Positions 29,492 through 36,007 of a DNA stretch of 36,007 nucleotides are shown in pieces. The notes under the pieces are model-generated. The model worked only from the letters and a program-made list of their open reading frames with translations, was not told the origin of the DNA and did not search any database. The stretch's first letter is position 1, and each line of letters begins with the position of its first letter. This DNA is from Stenotrophomonas sp. UBA2302 (GTDB taxonomy: Bacteria > Pseudomonadota > Gammaproteobacteria > Xanthomonadales > Xanthomonadaceae). Location of the stretch: assembly GCA_002345545.1 (NCBI GenBank), contig DDVW01000048.1, positions 465 through 36,471 of the forward strand. Direction: 5' to 3'. Both the position numbers and the translations under genes were made by a program.

Positions 29492-31014
29492 ACCAGCCCC
29501 GCCCCGAACTCGGCCGAGAGATCGCCACCACCGAAGACGGCATCGATATCACCCGTGGCTTCACCGGCCCGCTACTGCAGCCCTATGACAGCGTGCTGCG
29601 GCAGCGCGGTGGCGGTGACCTGGTCATCTACGAGCAGGTGTTTTCTGACGCCGAGGTGAAATCCACCTTTGCCCAGCGCCAGCTGTCGGTCACCCAGTGC
29701 GAATGGCAGGTGGATCCGGGCGGCGATCGCCCGATCGATATCCAGGCCGCTGACTACCTGCGCGAGCAGCTGCACGCGATCGGCTGGGACAACATCACCA
29801 CCAAGATGCTGACCGGCGTGTTCTATGGCTACGCCGTGGCCGAGATCATCTACAAGGTGGACGGTGGCCGGATCGGCATCGATGCCATCAAGGTGCGAAA
29901 CCGTCGCCGGTTCCGCTACGGCAAGGACGGCGACCTGCGCCTGCTGACCATGTCCAACATGCTCGAAGGCGTGCCGGCCCCGGCTCCGTACTTCTGGAGT
30001 TTCTGCACGGGTGCGGACAACGACGACGAGCCGTATGGCCTGGGCCTCGCGCACTGGCTGTACTGGCCGACGCTGTTCAAGCGCAACGGCATCAAGTTCT
30101 GGCTGATCTTCCTGGAGAAGTTCGGCATGCCCACCGCCGTGGGCAAGTACGACACGAATGCCACGGGGCCGGAGCGCTCGCTGCTGCTGCAGGCCACCCG
30201 TGCCATCCAAGTGGACAGCGGCATCATCATGCCCAAGGAGATGGAGATCGAGCTGCTGGAAGCCGGCCGGAGCGGCACCGCTGACTACAAGGTGCTGCAT
30301 GACACGATGGACGCCACGATCCAGAAGGTGGTGCTCGGGCAGACGGCCAGCACGCAGGGCTCGCCGGGCAAGCTGGGCAACGACAAGCTGCAGGCCGACG
30401 TACGGGCGGACATCATCAAGGCCGATGCGGATCTGGTCTGCGAGTCTTTCAACACCGGCCCGGCACGCTGGCTGACCGAATGGAACTTCCCCGGTGCCGC
30501 GATCCCGCGCGTGTTCCGGATCACCGAAGAACCGGAGGATCTGGAGAGCCGGGCCAAGCGAGACGAAGCCATCAGCAGACTGGGCTTCAAGCCGACGCAG
30601 GCCTACGTCCAGGACACCTACGGTGGTGAGTGGGAGCCTACGACGCCAGCGCCTGTCGGCAGTGGTACGCCGTTGCCGACGCCGTCCGCGATCGCCGACG
30701 CGCGCTTCGCCGAGGCCGGATCGACCGTGAACCAACTGCTGCGCCGGTTCTACCCCGGCTTCGCCGAAGCCCCTGATCCTGCGCCCGATATGGCCCGGCA
30801 GCTCGACCGCAATATCGGTCCGGCCGGTGACAAGTGGATCCAGCAGCTGCGTGAGCTGGTCGATAACGCCCAGTCGCTGGATCAGCTGCGCGATGACGTG
30901 CTGGCAGCGGCGCCGGATATGGACCTGCAGCAGTACGCCGCAGCGATGGCCGAGGCGATGGCGGTGGCGCAACTTGCGGGCCGCTTTGATGCGGGCCAGT
31001 CAAGCGAGGTCTGA
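29488..31014 (+). CDS. Portal protein (DUF935, Mu gp29-like)
   Basis: A 508-residue DUF935 portal protein forming the DNA entry ring in the capsid vertex. Family features include SVTQCEWQVDPGG near residue 72, YGYAVAEIIY, the stem region KFWLIFLEKFGMP and GQTASTQGS. The C-terminal 130 residues (TVNQLLRRFYPGF to AQLAGRF) are helical. It starts within the terminase stop. Confidence 0.93.
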   Translation: MNQPRPELGREIATTEDGIDITRGFTGPLLQPYDSVLRQRGGGDLVIYEQVFSDAEVKSTFAQRQLSVTQCEWQVDPGGDRPIDIQAADYLREQLHAIGWDNITTKMLTGVFYGYAVAEIIYKVDGGRIGIDAIKVRNRRRFRYGKDGDLRLLTMSNMLEGVPAPAPYFWSFCTGADNDDEPYGLGLAHWLYWPTLFKRNGIKFWLIFLEKFGMPTAVGKYDTNATGPERSLLLQATRAIQVDSGIIMPKEMEIELLEAGRSGTADYKVLHDTMDATIQKVVLGQTASTQGSPGKLGNDKLQADVRADIIKADADLVCESFNTGPARWLTEWNFPGAAIPRVFRITEEPEDLESRAKRDEAISRLGFKPTQAYVQDTYGGEWEPTTPAPVGSGTPLPTPSAIADARFAEAGSTVNQLLRRFYPGFAEAPDPAPDMARQLDRNIGPAGDKWIQQLRELVDNAQSLDQLRDDVLAAAPDMDLQQYAAAMAEAMAVAQLAGRFDAGQSSEV

Positions 31015-31016
31015 GC

Positions 31017-32288
31017 ATGGCCACCGTGGGCTACGGCACCGTCCCGTTTGCCGAGCAGATCGAGTTCTTCCGCCGCAAGCGCAACGTCCTGACAGAGAGC
31101 TGGCTCGATCTGTGGGAGGCCGAGCACGACACCTCCTTCATGGTGGCCGGTGCCAACCGCGATGATCTGGTCGCCGACTTCGCCCGCGCGATCGAGAAGG
31201 CGGGAGCCGACGGCGTCACGCTGGAAGAGTTCCGGCGCGACTTCGATCGAATCGTTGCGACCTACGGCTGGGACTACAAAGGCGGGCGCAACTGGCGCTC
31301 GCGGGTGATCTATGAAACCAACCTGCGGCAGAGCTACAACGCCGGCCGCTGGAAGCAGCTGCAGGAGCTGAAAAAGGTACGGCCCTGGTGGCGCTACCGG
31401 CACAGCGACGCCGTCGAACACCCGCGCCCGGAGCATGAAGCCTGGGACGGCATGATCCTGCACTGCGACGACCCGTGGTGGGAGTACTACTTCCCGGCCA
31501 ATGGCTGGGGGTGCCAGTGCTATGTCGAGGCACTGAGCGATCGCGACCTCAAACGGCTCGGGAAGACTGGGCCGGACAAGGCGCCGCCGATCAACATGCA
31601 GACGGTGTTGGTGGGCAAGCGAAACCCAGGTGGACCGTTTGAAGTGGAGACGCCGGAAGGCATCGACCCCGGCTTTGGCTACGCACCTGGCCGCAGTCTG
31701 GGTGGCTGGCCAACCACCCGCGGTGGCCCGCAGACACCGCCTGCTCTGCGCGAAGGGATGGAGCGCGCCCTGCAGAACGCCCTGCGCAAAAGTACGCGGC
31801 TGCCGGCAGACACCGCGGCACAGTCCGCCGCCCAGGCAATGATGCCGGCACGTGCGGCTGATGCGCTGCAGGCCGGCTTCACCGAGTGGCGTGCAGCAGC
31901 TGCTGCAGGCCGCGGAGGCGCCCGGCAGTACATCGTTGGCGCGATCGATCACGGCGTGGTGCGCAAGCTCGCGGCCGAAGCGGTCAAGCCACAGACCGCC
32001 GCGATACTGATCGACTCGCCGGCCGTGCTGCAGCACCTGCCTGCAGCGGTGGCCACTAACCTGCCGGCTGCAATGCGCAACCCGGTGGCGGTGCTGTTGG
32101 ACAAGGCCGCAGGTGTGCTGCGCTACGTGCTGTCCGGCGATGGTTCCCGGCGTGCTGTCGTGGATGTAGGGCTGCAACAAGCCCAGGCGGCGAACGGCAT
32201 CAGCACCGCTGCGCTGGTGCCGCTTGCCGAACTGCGCACCGCCATCACCGCTGGCCGGCTGGAGGTGTTGGATGGGGCGGTGATCTGA
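31017..32288 (+). CDS. MuF head-morphogenesis protein with C-terminal extension
   Basis: A 423-residue protein. The MuF domain occupies residues about 60-190, with VIYETNLRQSYNAGRW, CDDPWWEYYFPANGW and GCQCYVEAL. MuF proteins are injected or internal head proteins. The last 110 residues (from YIVGAIDHGVV through LIDSPAVLQHLP and RRAVVDVGLQ) form a separate alpha/beta domain. Some MuF proteins carry nuclease domains of the PBECR type at this position; I see no clear catalytic residues, so that is only a possibility. Its stop shares a base with the next ATG. Confidence 0.88.
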   Translation: MATVGYGTVPFAEQIEFFRRKRNVLTESWLDLWEAEHDTSFMVAGANRDDLVADFARAIEKAGADGVTLEEFRRDFDRIVATYGWDYKGGRNWRSRVIYETNLRQSYNAGRWKQLQELKKVRPWWRYRHSDAVEHPRPEHEAWDGMILHCDDPWWEYYFPANGWGCQCYVEALSDRDLKRLGKTGPDKAPPINMQTVLVGKRNPGGPFEVETPEGIDPGFGYAPGRSLGGWPTTRGGPQTPPALREGMERALQNALRKSTRLPADTAAQSAAQAMMPARAADALQAGFTEWRAAAAAGRGGARQYIVGAIDHGVVRKLAAEAVKPQTAAILIDSPAVLQHLPAAVATNLPAAMRNPVAVLLDKAAGVLRYVLSGDGSRRAVVDVGLQQAQAANGISTAALVPLAELRTAITAGRLEVLDGAVI

Positions 32289-32863
32289 TGACTGCCCGCA
32301 TCGAGATCTCCAAGGACACCGCCACGCCGGCCATTCGCAAAGCGTCCGATGCGCTGCGTGCCGATGGCCTGCGGTTGATGCTCTCCGATATCGGCGAGTA
32401 CCTGATGCGCGCCACGCGCGATCGCGGTGCCCGTGAAGTCGCGCCGGATGGAACGCCCTGGGCAGCACTGTCACCGGCCTACAAGAAGTACAAGGACCGC
32501 AAGCGCCCCGGCGTGCCGAAGCTGCGGTTCGACTTCCACATGCAGGGCGACCAGCTCGCGCACCAGGTGGCGGGTGACACGCTGTATGTCGGCACCAATG
32601 CAAAGTACGGCGCCATCCATCAGTTCGGCGGCGATATCGACCGGCCGGCACGTTCGACGCTGGCCTACTTCAAACGGGACCGCGATGGATCGGTGGGATC
32701 GAAGTTCGTGCCGATGAAGCAATCGAACTTCGCGCAGTGGGTGACCGTGCCGGCATACAAGATCCGCATGCCTGCGCGGCCGTGGCTGGGCCTGTCCTCG
32801 GAAGACGAGCAGGAAGTGATCGCAATCGCATCGGATCACCTCGCCGGGCTGTTTTCCGAATGA
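32288..32863 (+). CDS. Virion morphogenesis protein (Mu gpG / tail-completion family)
   Basis: A 191-residue protein of the phage virion morphogenesis family. WAALSPAYKKYK, YVGTNAKYGAIHQFGG and MPARPWLGLS are the three family blocks in order. It acts at head-tail joining. It is the last gene before a 233-base gap that carries the second candidate activator site. Confidence 0.88.
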   Translation: MTARIEISKDTATPAIRKASDALRADGLRLMLSDIGEYLMRATRDRGAREVAPDGTPWAALSPAYKKYKDRKRPGVPKLRFDFHMQGDQLAHQVAGDTLYVGTNAKYGAIHQFGGDIDRPARSTLAYFKRDRDGSVGSKFVPMKQSNFAQWVTVPAYKIRMPARPWLGLSSEDEQEVIAIASDHLAGLFSE

Positions 32864-33023
32864 CGCCTGAGAGCGCCTGTGCGCGCTTCTATGGCTCGCC
32901 AGCCACCGTCGCACGTCCGCATGGGCTTCTTGGTGTCTGACAGCGCGCTGAGGCGCGGACAGCGCCGCTGATTGCGTTACCGTTTACCCGGCGCTTCGAT
33001 ACCTGCACGTCTTTGCCCGGTAT

Positions 33024-33066
33024 CGCGCGCGCGGGTGGCGAAAAGCTGTGAACCCTTTCAAATGAC
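33024..33066 (+). promoter_or_regulatory. Candidate activator site upstream of the protease gene (copy 2)
   Basis: A CG-alternating tract (33024-33033) is followed by TGTGAACCCTTTCAAATGAC at 33047-33066, 18 of 20 bases identical to the motif at 25173-25192. It lies in the only sizeable gap of the head region, 31 bases before the protease start, and could drive a second late transcript for protease and capsid. Confidence 0.55.
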
Positions 33067-33078
33067 GTAGCGGAAGAC

Positions 33079-33096
33079 GGCGCCGACGATGGCGCC
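33079..33096 (+). other. Hairpin abutting the protease start codon
   Basis: GGCGCC at 33079-33084 and 33091-33096 pair across six bases, ending at the base before the ATG at 33097. It could limit access to the start codon. The stem is short, so the effect is uncertain. Confidence 0.45.
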
Positions 33097-34236
33097 ATGA
33101 ACCAGCCCGCCGCCACTCTCGCGATCTTCAAAGCCGGCACGCACGTCGCCACCGACGGCAAGCCGTACACCTTCACTGATGCCGACCTCGCCGAGATCGT
33201 GGCGGGCTACAACCCCGAGCTCGCCGAGGCGCCGATTGTGGTCGGGCATCCCAGTATCGATGCACCGGCCTACGGCTGGGCGCGATCGCTGGAAGTCCGC
33301 GATGGCCTGCTCTATGCCGAACCGCATCAGGTCGAAGCGCAGTTCGCCGAGCTGGTGAATGCCGGGCGCATGAAGAAGATCAGCGCCTCGATCTATCTGC
33401 CCGACTCACCGGGCAACCCGACACCAGGCAAGCACTACCTGCGCCACATCGGTTTCCTCGGCGCGCAGCCGCCGGCAGTGAAGGGGCTACCTACGCCCAA
33501 CTTCGCCGAGGACGACGGCTCGGTCGAGTTCTCCGGCCCGCTGACCAGCGTCGGCTATTCCCTGGTCGACGTGTTCCAGCGCATGCGCGACTGGTTCATC
33601 GAGCGCGACGGTGTCGAACAGGCCGACCGGATCATCCCGCAATGGCAGATCCGCTCCATTGCCGAGCTGACCCAGCACGACGACTCGCGCACCGACCACC
33701 ACACCGCATTCGCGGCGTCTTCCGATGACAAAACCACGGAGTTTGAAATGTCCCAGCAAACCGCTGCCGCGCTCGCCACCCGCGAGCAGGAACTCAAAGA
33801 TCAAGCCGCTGCCTTGGAGCAGAGGGAAAAGGCGATCAAGGCCCGCGAAGCAACCGAGCTGCGCAAGGACGCCACCGACTTCGCCGAAGGCTTGGTCGCA
33901 TCCGGCCAGCTGCTCCCGCGGCAGCAGGCCGCAATTGTGGAGTTGCTTCTGGCTCTGCCTGCTGGCACTGCGCTGAACTTCTCCGAGAGCGAAGGCGCCG
34001 ACCCGGTCAACAAGCCGGCCAACGAGGTGCTGCGCGAGCTGCTCACCAGCCTGCCCAAGCGCGTGGACTTCTCCGAGAAATCCGGCGCCGCTGAAGCCCC
34101 GGCAGCCGTGAGCTTCGCCGCACCGCCGGGCGTCCTGGTCGACGTCGGCCGGGCGGAGTTGCATCAGCGCGCCAAGGCGTACGCGGCCACGCACAACGTG
34201 TCCTTCCTCCAGGCCGTCCAGACGCTGGGCGGCTGA
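33097..34236 (+). CDS. Phage head maturation protease with scaffold domain (Mu gpI-like)
   Basis: A 379-residue protein of the Mu gp32 type. The N-terminal half (FKAGTHVATDGKPYTFTDAD, APIVVGHP, KKISASIYLP, HIGFLGAQPPAVKGL) is the protease, with Ser in SAS and His in VGHP as likely catalytic residues. Residues from about 218 onward form a charged coiled coil (EQELKDQAAALEQREKAIKA) acting as scaffold. No convincing ribosome site precedes the ATG at 33097, where a hairpin lies instead. Confidence 0.9.
   Translation: MNQPAATLAIFKAGTHVATDGKPYTFTDADLAEIVAGYNPELAEAPIVVGHPSIDAPAYGWARSLEVRDGLLYAEPHQVEAQFAELVNAGRMKKISASIYLPDSPGNPTPGKHYLRHIGFLGAQPPAVKGLPTPNFAEDDGSVEFSGPLTSVGYSLVDVFQRMRDWFIERDGVEQADRIIPQWQIRSIAELTQHDDSRTDHHTAFAASSDDKTTEFEMSQQTAAALATREQELKDQAAALEQREKAIKAREATELRKDATDFAEGLVASGQLLPRQQAAIVELLLALPAGTALNFSESEGADPVNKPANEVLRELLTSLPKRVDFSEKSGAAEAPAAVSFAAPPGVLVDVGRAELHQRAKAYAATHNVSFLQAVQTLGG
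33748..34236 (+). CDS. Nested scaffold protein (Mu Z-like) in frame with the protease
   Basis: An internal ATG at 33748, in frame with the protease, is preceded by GGAG at six bases (CGGAGTTTGAAATG), a better ribosome site than that of the full gene. It would give a 162-residue scaffold alone, beginning MSQQTAAALATREQEL. Mu makes its scaffold Z the same way inside gene I. Confidence 0.6.
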   Translation: MSQQTAAALATREQELKDQAAALEQREKAIKAREATELRKDATDFAEGLVASGQLLPRQQAAIVELLLALPAGTALNFSESEGADPVNKPANEVLRELLTSLPKRVDFSEKSGAAEAPAAVSFAAPPGVLVDVGRAELHQRAKAYAATHNVSFLQAVQTLGG

Positions 34237-34267
34237 ATCCAAACGGCCCCTGGCCAGGAGAAATCAA

Positions 34268-34600
34268 ATGCAGAAGATCTCGATCCTCACGCTGTCCATT
34301 CTCGCCACCGCTGCCATCACCGCGGAGCGCTTCATCACTGCGGCCGGCGCTCCCGCGGCTGCCGGCGCCAATGCGGTTGGCGTCTCGGAGTCGGCCGGTG
34401 CCATCGGCCAGCTGGTACCGACCACCACCCTGGGCACTGCTGTCGTCGTGGCCGGTGACGCGGTGGCCAAAGGTGCCGCCGTGGAAGTCGGCACCGCCGG
34501 CAAGGCGGTGACCGCCTCGACCGGCAAGGTTGTTGGTCGCGCCCTGACCGCTGCCACCGCCGATGGCGATCGCATCGAAGTGCTGTTGATCCCGAACTGA
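34268..34600 (+). CDS. Capsid decoration-like protein (DUF2190-like)
   Basis: A 110-residue Ala/Gly/Thr/Val-rich protein of beta-type (GQLVPTTTLGTAVVVAGDAV, AVEVGTAGKAV, DRIEVLLIPN). Composition and position between protease/scaffold and major capsid match DUF2190-type decoration proteins. Start at 34268 with AGGAG upstream. The first 20 residues look hydrophobic but probably belong to the fold rather than a signal. Confidence 0.75.
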   Translation: MQKISILTLSILATAAITAERFITAAGAPAAAGANAVGVSESAGAIGQLVPTTTLGTAVVVAGDAVAKGAAVEVGTAGKAVTASTGKVVGRALTAATADGDRIEVLLIPN

Positions 34601-34622
34601 CCCACCGCATCCACGTGATCCG

Positions 34623-34648
34623 GCCGCCCCGCGATCGCGCGGGCCGGC
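34623..34648 (+). other. Hairpin upstream of the major capsid gene
   Basis: A stem of 4 + 6 base pairs with one C-C mismatch (34623-34633 with 34638-34648) and loop ATCG lies between the decoration and capsid genes, 45 bases before the capsid ATG. It has no T run, so it is probably a processing or stability element. Confidence 0.5.
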
Positions 34649-34693
34649 GCACCTGCTGACCTCGACCCGCTCACCACCATTCAAGGAACCACC

Positions 34694-35662
34694 ATGTCCC
34701 AGCAAACTCCCGCCCAGGCCCGCGTTGTCGATCCGATTCTGTCCGAACACGCACGCGGCTATGTCCGCCCCGGCAATGTCGGCCATCTGCTGTTCCCGAT
34801 CGCACCGGTGCCGTCCTATGGCGGCCAGGTGATCGAGTTCGGCAAGGAAGCGTTCCGTCTCTACAACACCCGCCGCGCTCCCGGCGCCAACACCAAGCGC
34901 ATCGACCTGGGCTACGCCGGCAAGCCGTATGCCATCGTGCCGAACGCCATCGAGACCAAGGTGCCGCGCGAGCTGATGGTGGATGCGGCCCAGGTGCCGG
35001 GTATCGACCTGGGCGCCAATGCGGTCAACGGCGGCATGGGCGTGCTGAAGCTGGAGCACGAGTACTCCTGCGCGCAGCTGGCCCGTAACGCGGCCAACTA
35101 TGACGCCCAGCACAAGATTGCCCTGGTCGGTGCTGACCGCTGGACCGGTGCGTCCGGAGACCCCACCGAAGACGTGGCCAATGGTTCCGAAGCCATCCGC
35201 CGGTCCATCGGCGTGCGCCCGAACGTGGCCATCCTGTCGGCCACCGCGTTCGCTGCTCTGCAGTTCAACGCCAAGATCCTGGAGCGCATCAAGTACACCG
35301 GCCGCGACAGCGTGACCACGGACATCCTGGCCAAGCTGTGGAACATCAAGAACGTCTACGTGGGCGAAGCGGTGGTGGCCACCGGCCAGAACGATGACTT
35401 CGGCGATGTGTGGGGCGACGACGTGATCCTCGCCTACGTGGCGGATGGCGTGAAGACCGCCGACGGTCGTGTCCAGGGCAACTCGGCCGAGCCGAGCTAC
35501 GGCTACACCTATGCGATCACCGGCATGCCGCTGGTGGAGAAGCCGTACTGGGATGCCAGTGCGAAGTCGTGGATCTACGGCACCAGCGATGACGCCAGCC
35601 CGGTGCTGTCGGGCATGACCGCGGGCTACCTGATCCAGAACGCGGGCGGCCCGGCCGCGTAA
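34694..35662 (+). CDS. Major capsid protein (Mu-like, BcepMu gp34 type)
   Basis: A 322-residue head protein in the expected place after protease/scaffold and decoration genes. Its start (QARVVDPILSEHARGY) and the central ETKVPRELMVDAAQVPGIDLG resemble the major head proteins of Mu-like phages of the BcepMu type. The ATG at 34694 has a strong AAGGAACCACC leader. Hairpins lie on both sides of the gene. Confidence 0.88.
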   Translation: MSQQTPAQARVVDPILSEHARGYVRPGNVGHLLFPIAPVPSYGGQVIEFGKEAFRLYNTRRAPGANTKRIDLGYAGKPYAIVPNAIETKVPRELMVDAAQVPGIDLGANAVNGGMGVLKLEHEYSCAQLARNAANYDAQHKIALVGADRWTGASGDPTEDVANGSEAIRRSIGVRPNVAILSATAFAALQFNAKILERIKYTGRDSVTTDILAKLWNIKNVYVGEAVVATGQNDDFGDVWGDDVILAYVADGVKTADGRVQGNSAEPSYGYTYAITGMPLVEKPYWDASAKSWIYGTSDDASPVLSGMTAGYLIQNAGGPAA

Positions 35663-35687
35663 GCCGGCCTCCTCGCCGTATGAGTTG

Positions 35688-35713
35688 CGATCGGCGGCTT
35701 CGGCCGCCGATCG
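35688..35713 (+). other. UUCG-tetraloop hairpin after the capsid gene
   Basis: A perfect 11-bp stem (35688-35698 with 35703-35713) closes a C(UUCG)G tetraloop, the most stable RNA tetraloop class. No T run follows. It begins 25 bases after the capsid stop and would protect or separate the capsid mRNA segment. Confidence 0.75.
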
Positions 35714-35738
35714 GTAGCAGCATCCCAGGAGAACTCGC

Positions 35739-36007
35739 ATGACCAAGTCCACTCTCGCTGTCGCATTGAGCTTTGCCGTGCTGCAGCCGTTCAAGTTCAA
35801 GGGGGTTACCCACCGGCCGCCCGGTCCGGCAACCCTCGATCCCGAAGAAGCCAAGCCGCTGATCGCCGCCGGTCTGCTGGGTGCGGCGGTGCTGCCGCTG
35901 GCTGATTCCCCCGTTCTTGCTGCCAAGGCTGCAGGGGTGCGTGCTTCGCTAGCTGTTTTTTCCGAGCAGGCCCACGCGGCAAAGGTCGCTGCCGAACAGG
36001 CTGCCGC
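35739..36007 (+). CDS. Phage head-region protein of unknown function, cut by window end
   Basis: The first 89 codons of a gene starting at an ATG at 35739 with AGGAG at seven bases. The product begins MTKSTLAVALSFAVLQPFKF and continues with an Ala-rich helical part (AGLLGAAVLPLADS). Position right after the major capsid suggests a small head or head-tail protein; I recognise no family. Confidence 0.65.
   Translation, partial: MTKSTLAVALSFAVLQPFKFKGVTHRPPGPATLDPEEAKPLIAAGLLGAAVLPLADSPVLAAKAAGVRASLAVFSEQAHAAKVAAEQAA

Larger units (their letters stand above)
12754..36007. mobile_element. Mu-type transposable prophage, BcepMu-like layout (one end in window)
   Basis: From 12754 the window carries a leftward early block (repressor-proximal genes to Mor), a divergent repressor and a rightward late block ending in head genes. 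DDE transposase plus MuB, GemA, Mor, DUF3164, DUF935 portal, MuF and gpG-like proteins together identify a transposable phage. Having the transposition operon inverted relative to the late genes is the arrangement I recall for Burkholderia phage BcepMu, not for Mu itself. No inactivating mutation was seen in the genes read, so the element may be intact. Tail genes, the second end and the target duplication are outside the window. Confidence 0.95.

Noticed and set aside
32860..32940. A 26-codon frame overlapping the gpG-like stop
   Set aside because: Although its ATG overlaps a stop codon, it is too short and has no supporting feature; its C-terminal residues were suggestive but not enough.
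34043..35926. A 627-codon open frame on the - strand across the capsid region
   Set aside because: Antisense to the protease end, decoration and capsid genes, with Arg/Gly-rich low-complexity product.
1..36007. tRNA genes, rRNA genes, CRISPR arrays
   Set aside because: None was recognised when reading both strands; phage attachment here is by transposition and not into a tRNA.

Overview
The window is GC-rich bacterial DNA in two parts: a host locus for pectin and uronate use (1-12753) and the first 23 kb of a Mu-type transposable prophage (12754-36007). Gene content and codon use suggest a gammaproteobacterium of the Xanthomonas/Stenotrophomonas/Pseudoxanthomonas group. This is an inference; there is no rRNA or other marker gene.

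Host part. Leftward genes: a CE12 acetylesterase (cut by the window edge), an RpiB-fold isomerase of the DhuI type, KduD, a LacI regulator, a GH43 glycosidase, a TRAP transporter (DctM, DctQ, DctP) and a hydratase of the MhpD/fumarylacetoacetase fold. Divergently, rightward: an alpha/beta-hydrolase, a type-B carboxylesterase and a second CE12 esterase. Together they look like de-esterification and side-chain trimming of rhamnogalacturonan, uptake of (unsaturated) uronates, and conversion through 5-keto-4-deoxyuronate to 2-keto-3-deoxygluconate. An almost identical 19-base promoter/operator block lies upstream of kduD and of the hydratase-TRAP operon, and is the probable target of the LacI protein.

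Junction. A cysteine dioxygenase gene stops after its His-x-His metal motif, where a TGT-starting phage end begins at 12754.

Prophage. Its layout resembles Burkholderia phage BcepMu more than Mu. The early/transposition operon runs leftward toward the phage end (23806 to 12864): BcepMu gp16-like protein, small proteins, DUF3102 protein, DD35E transposase, MuB ATPase, many small ORFs, DUF3164, RdgC, GemA and a Mor-family activator last. A repressor and a small secreted protein run rightward from 23904. From 25306 the late genes run rightward: endolysin, nested Rz/Rz1 spanins, Mu gp25-gp28-like genes (including terminase), portal, MuF protein, gpG-like protein, protease with nested scaffold, decoration protein and major capsid. 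Tail genes and the other phage end lie beyond the window.

Most interesting unexplained structure: a perfect 26-bp palindrome inside the DUF3102 gene; a 20-bp motif repeated upstream of the lysis genes and of the protease gene, each with a CG-alternating tract, proposed as Mor-family activator sites; the duplicated operator of the uronate regulon; phased repeats at the phage end; and hairpins flanking the capsid gene.
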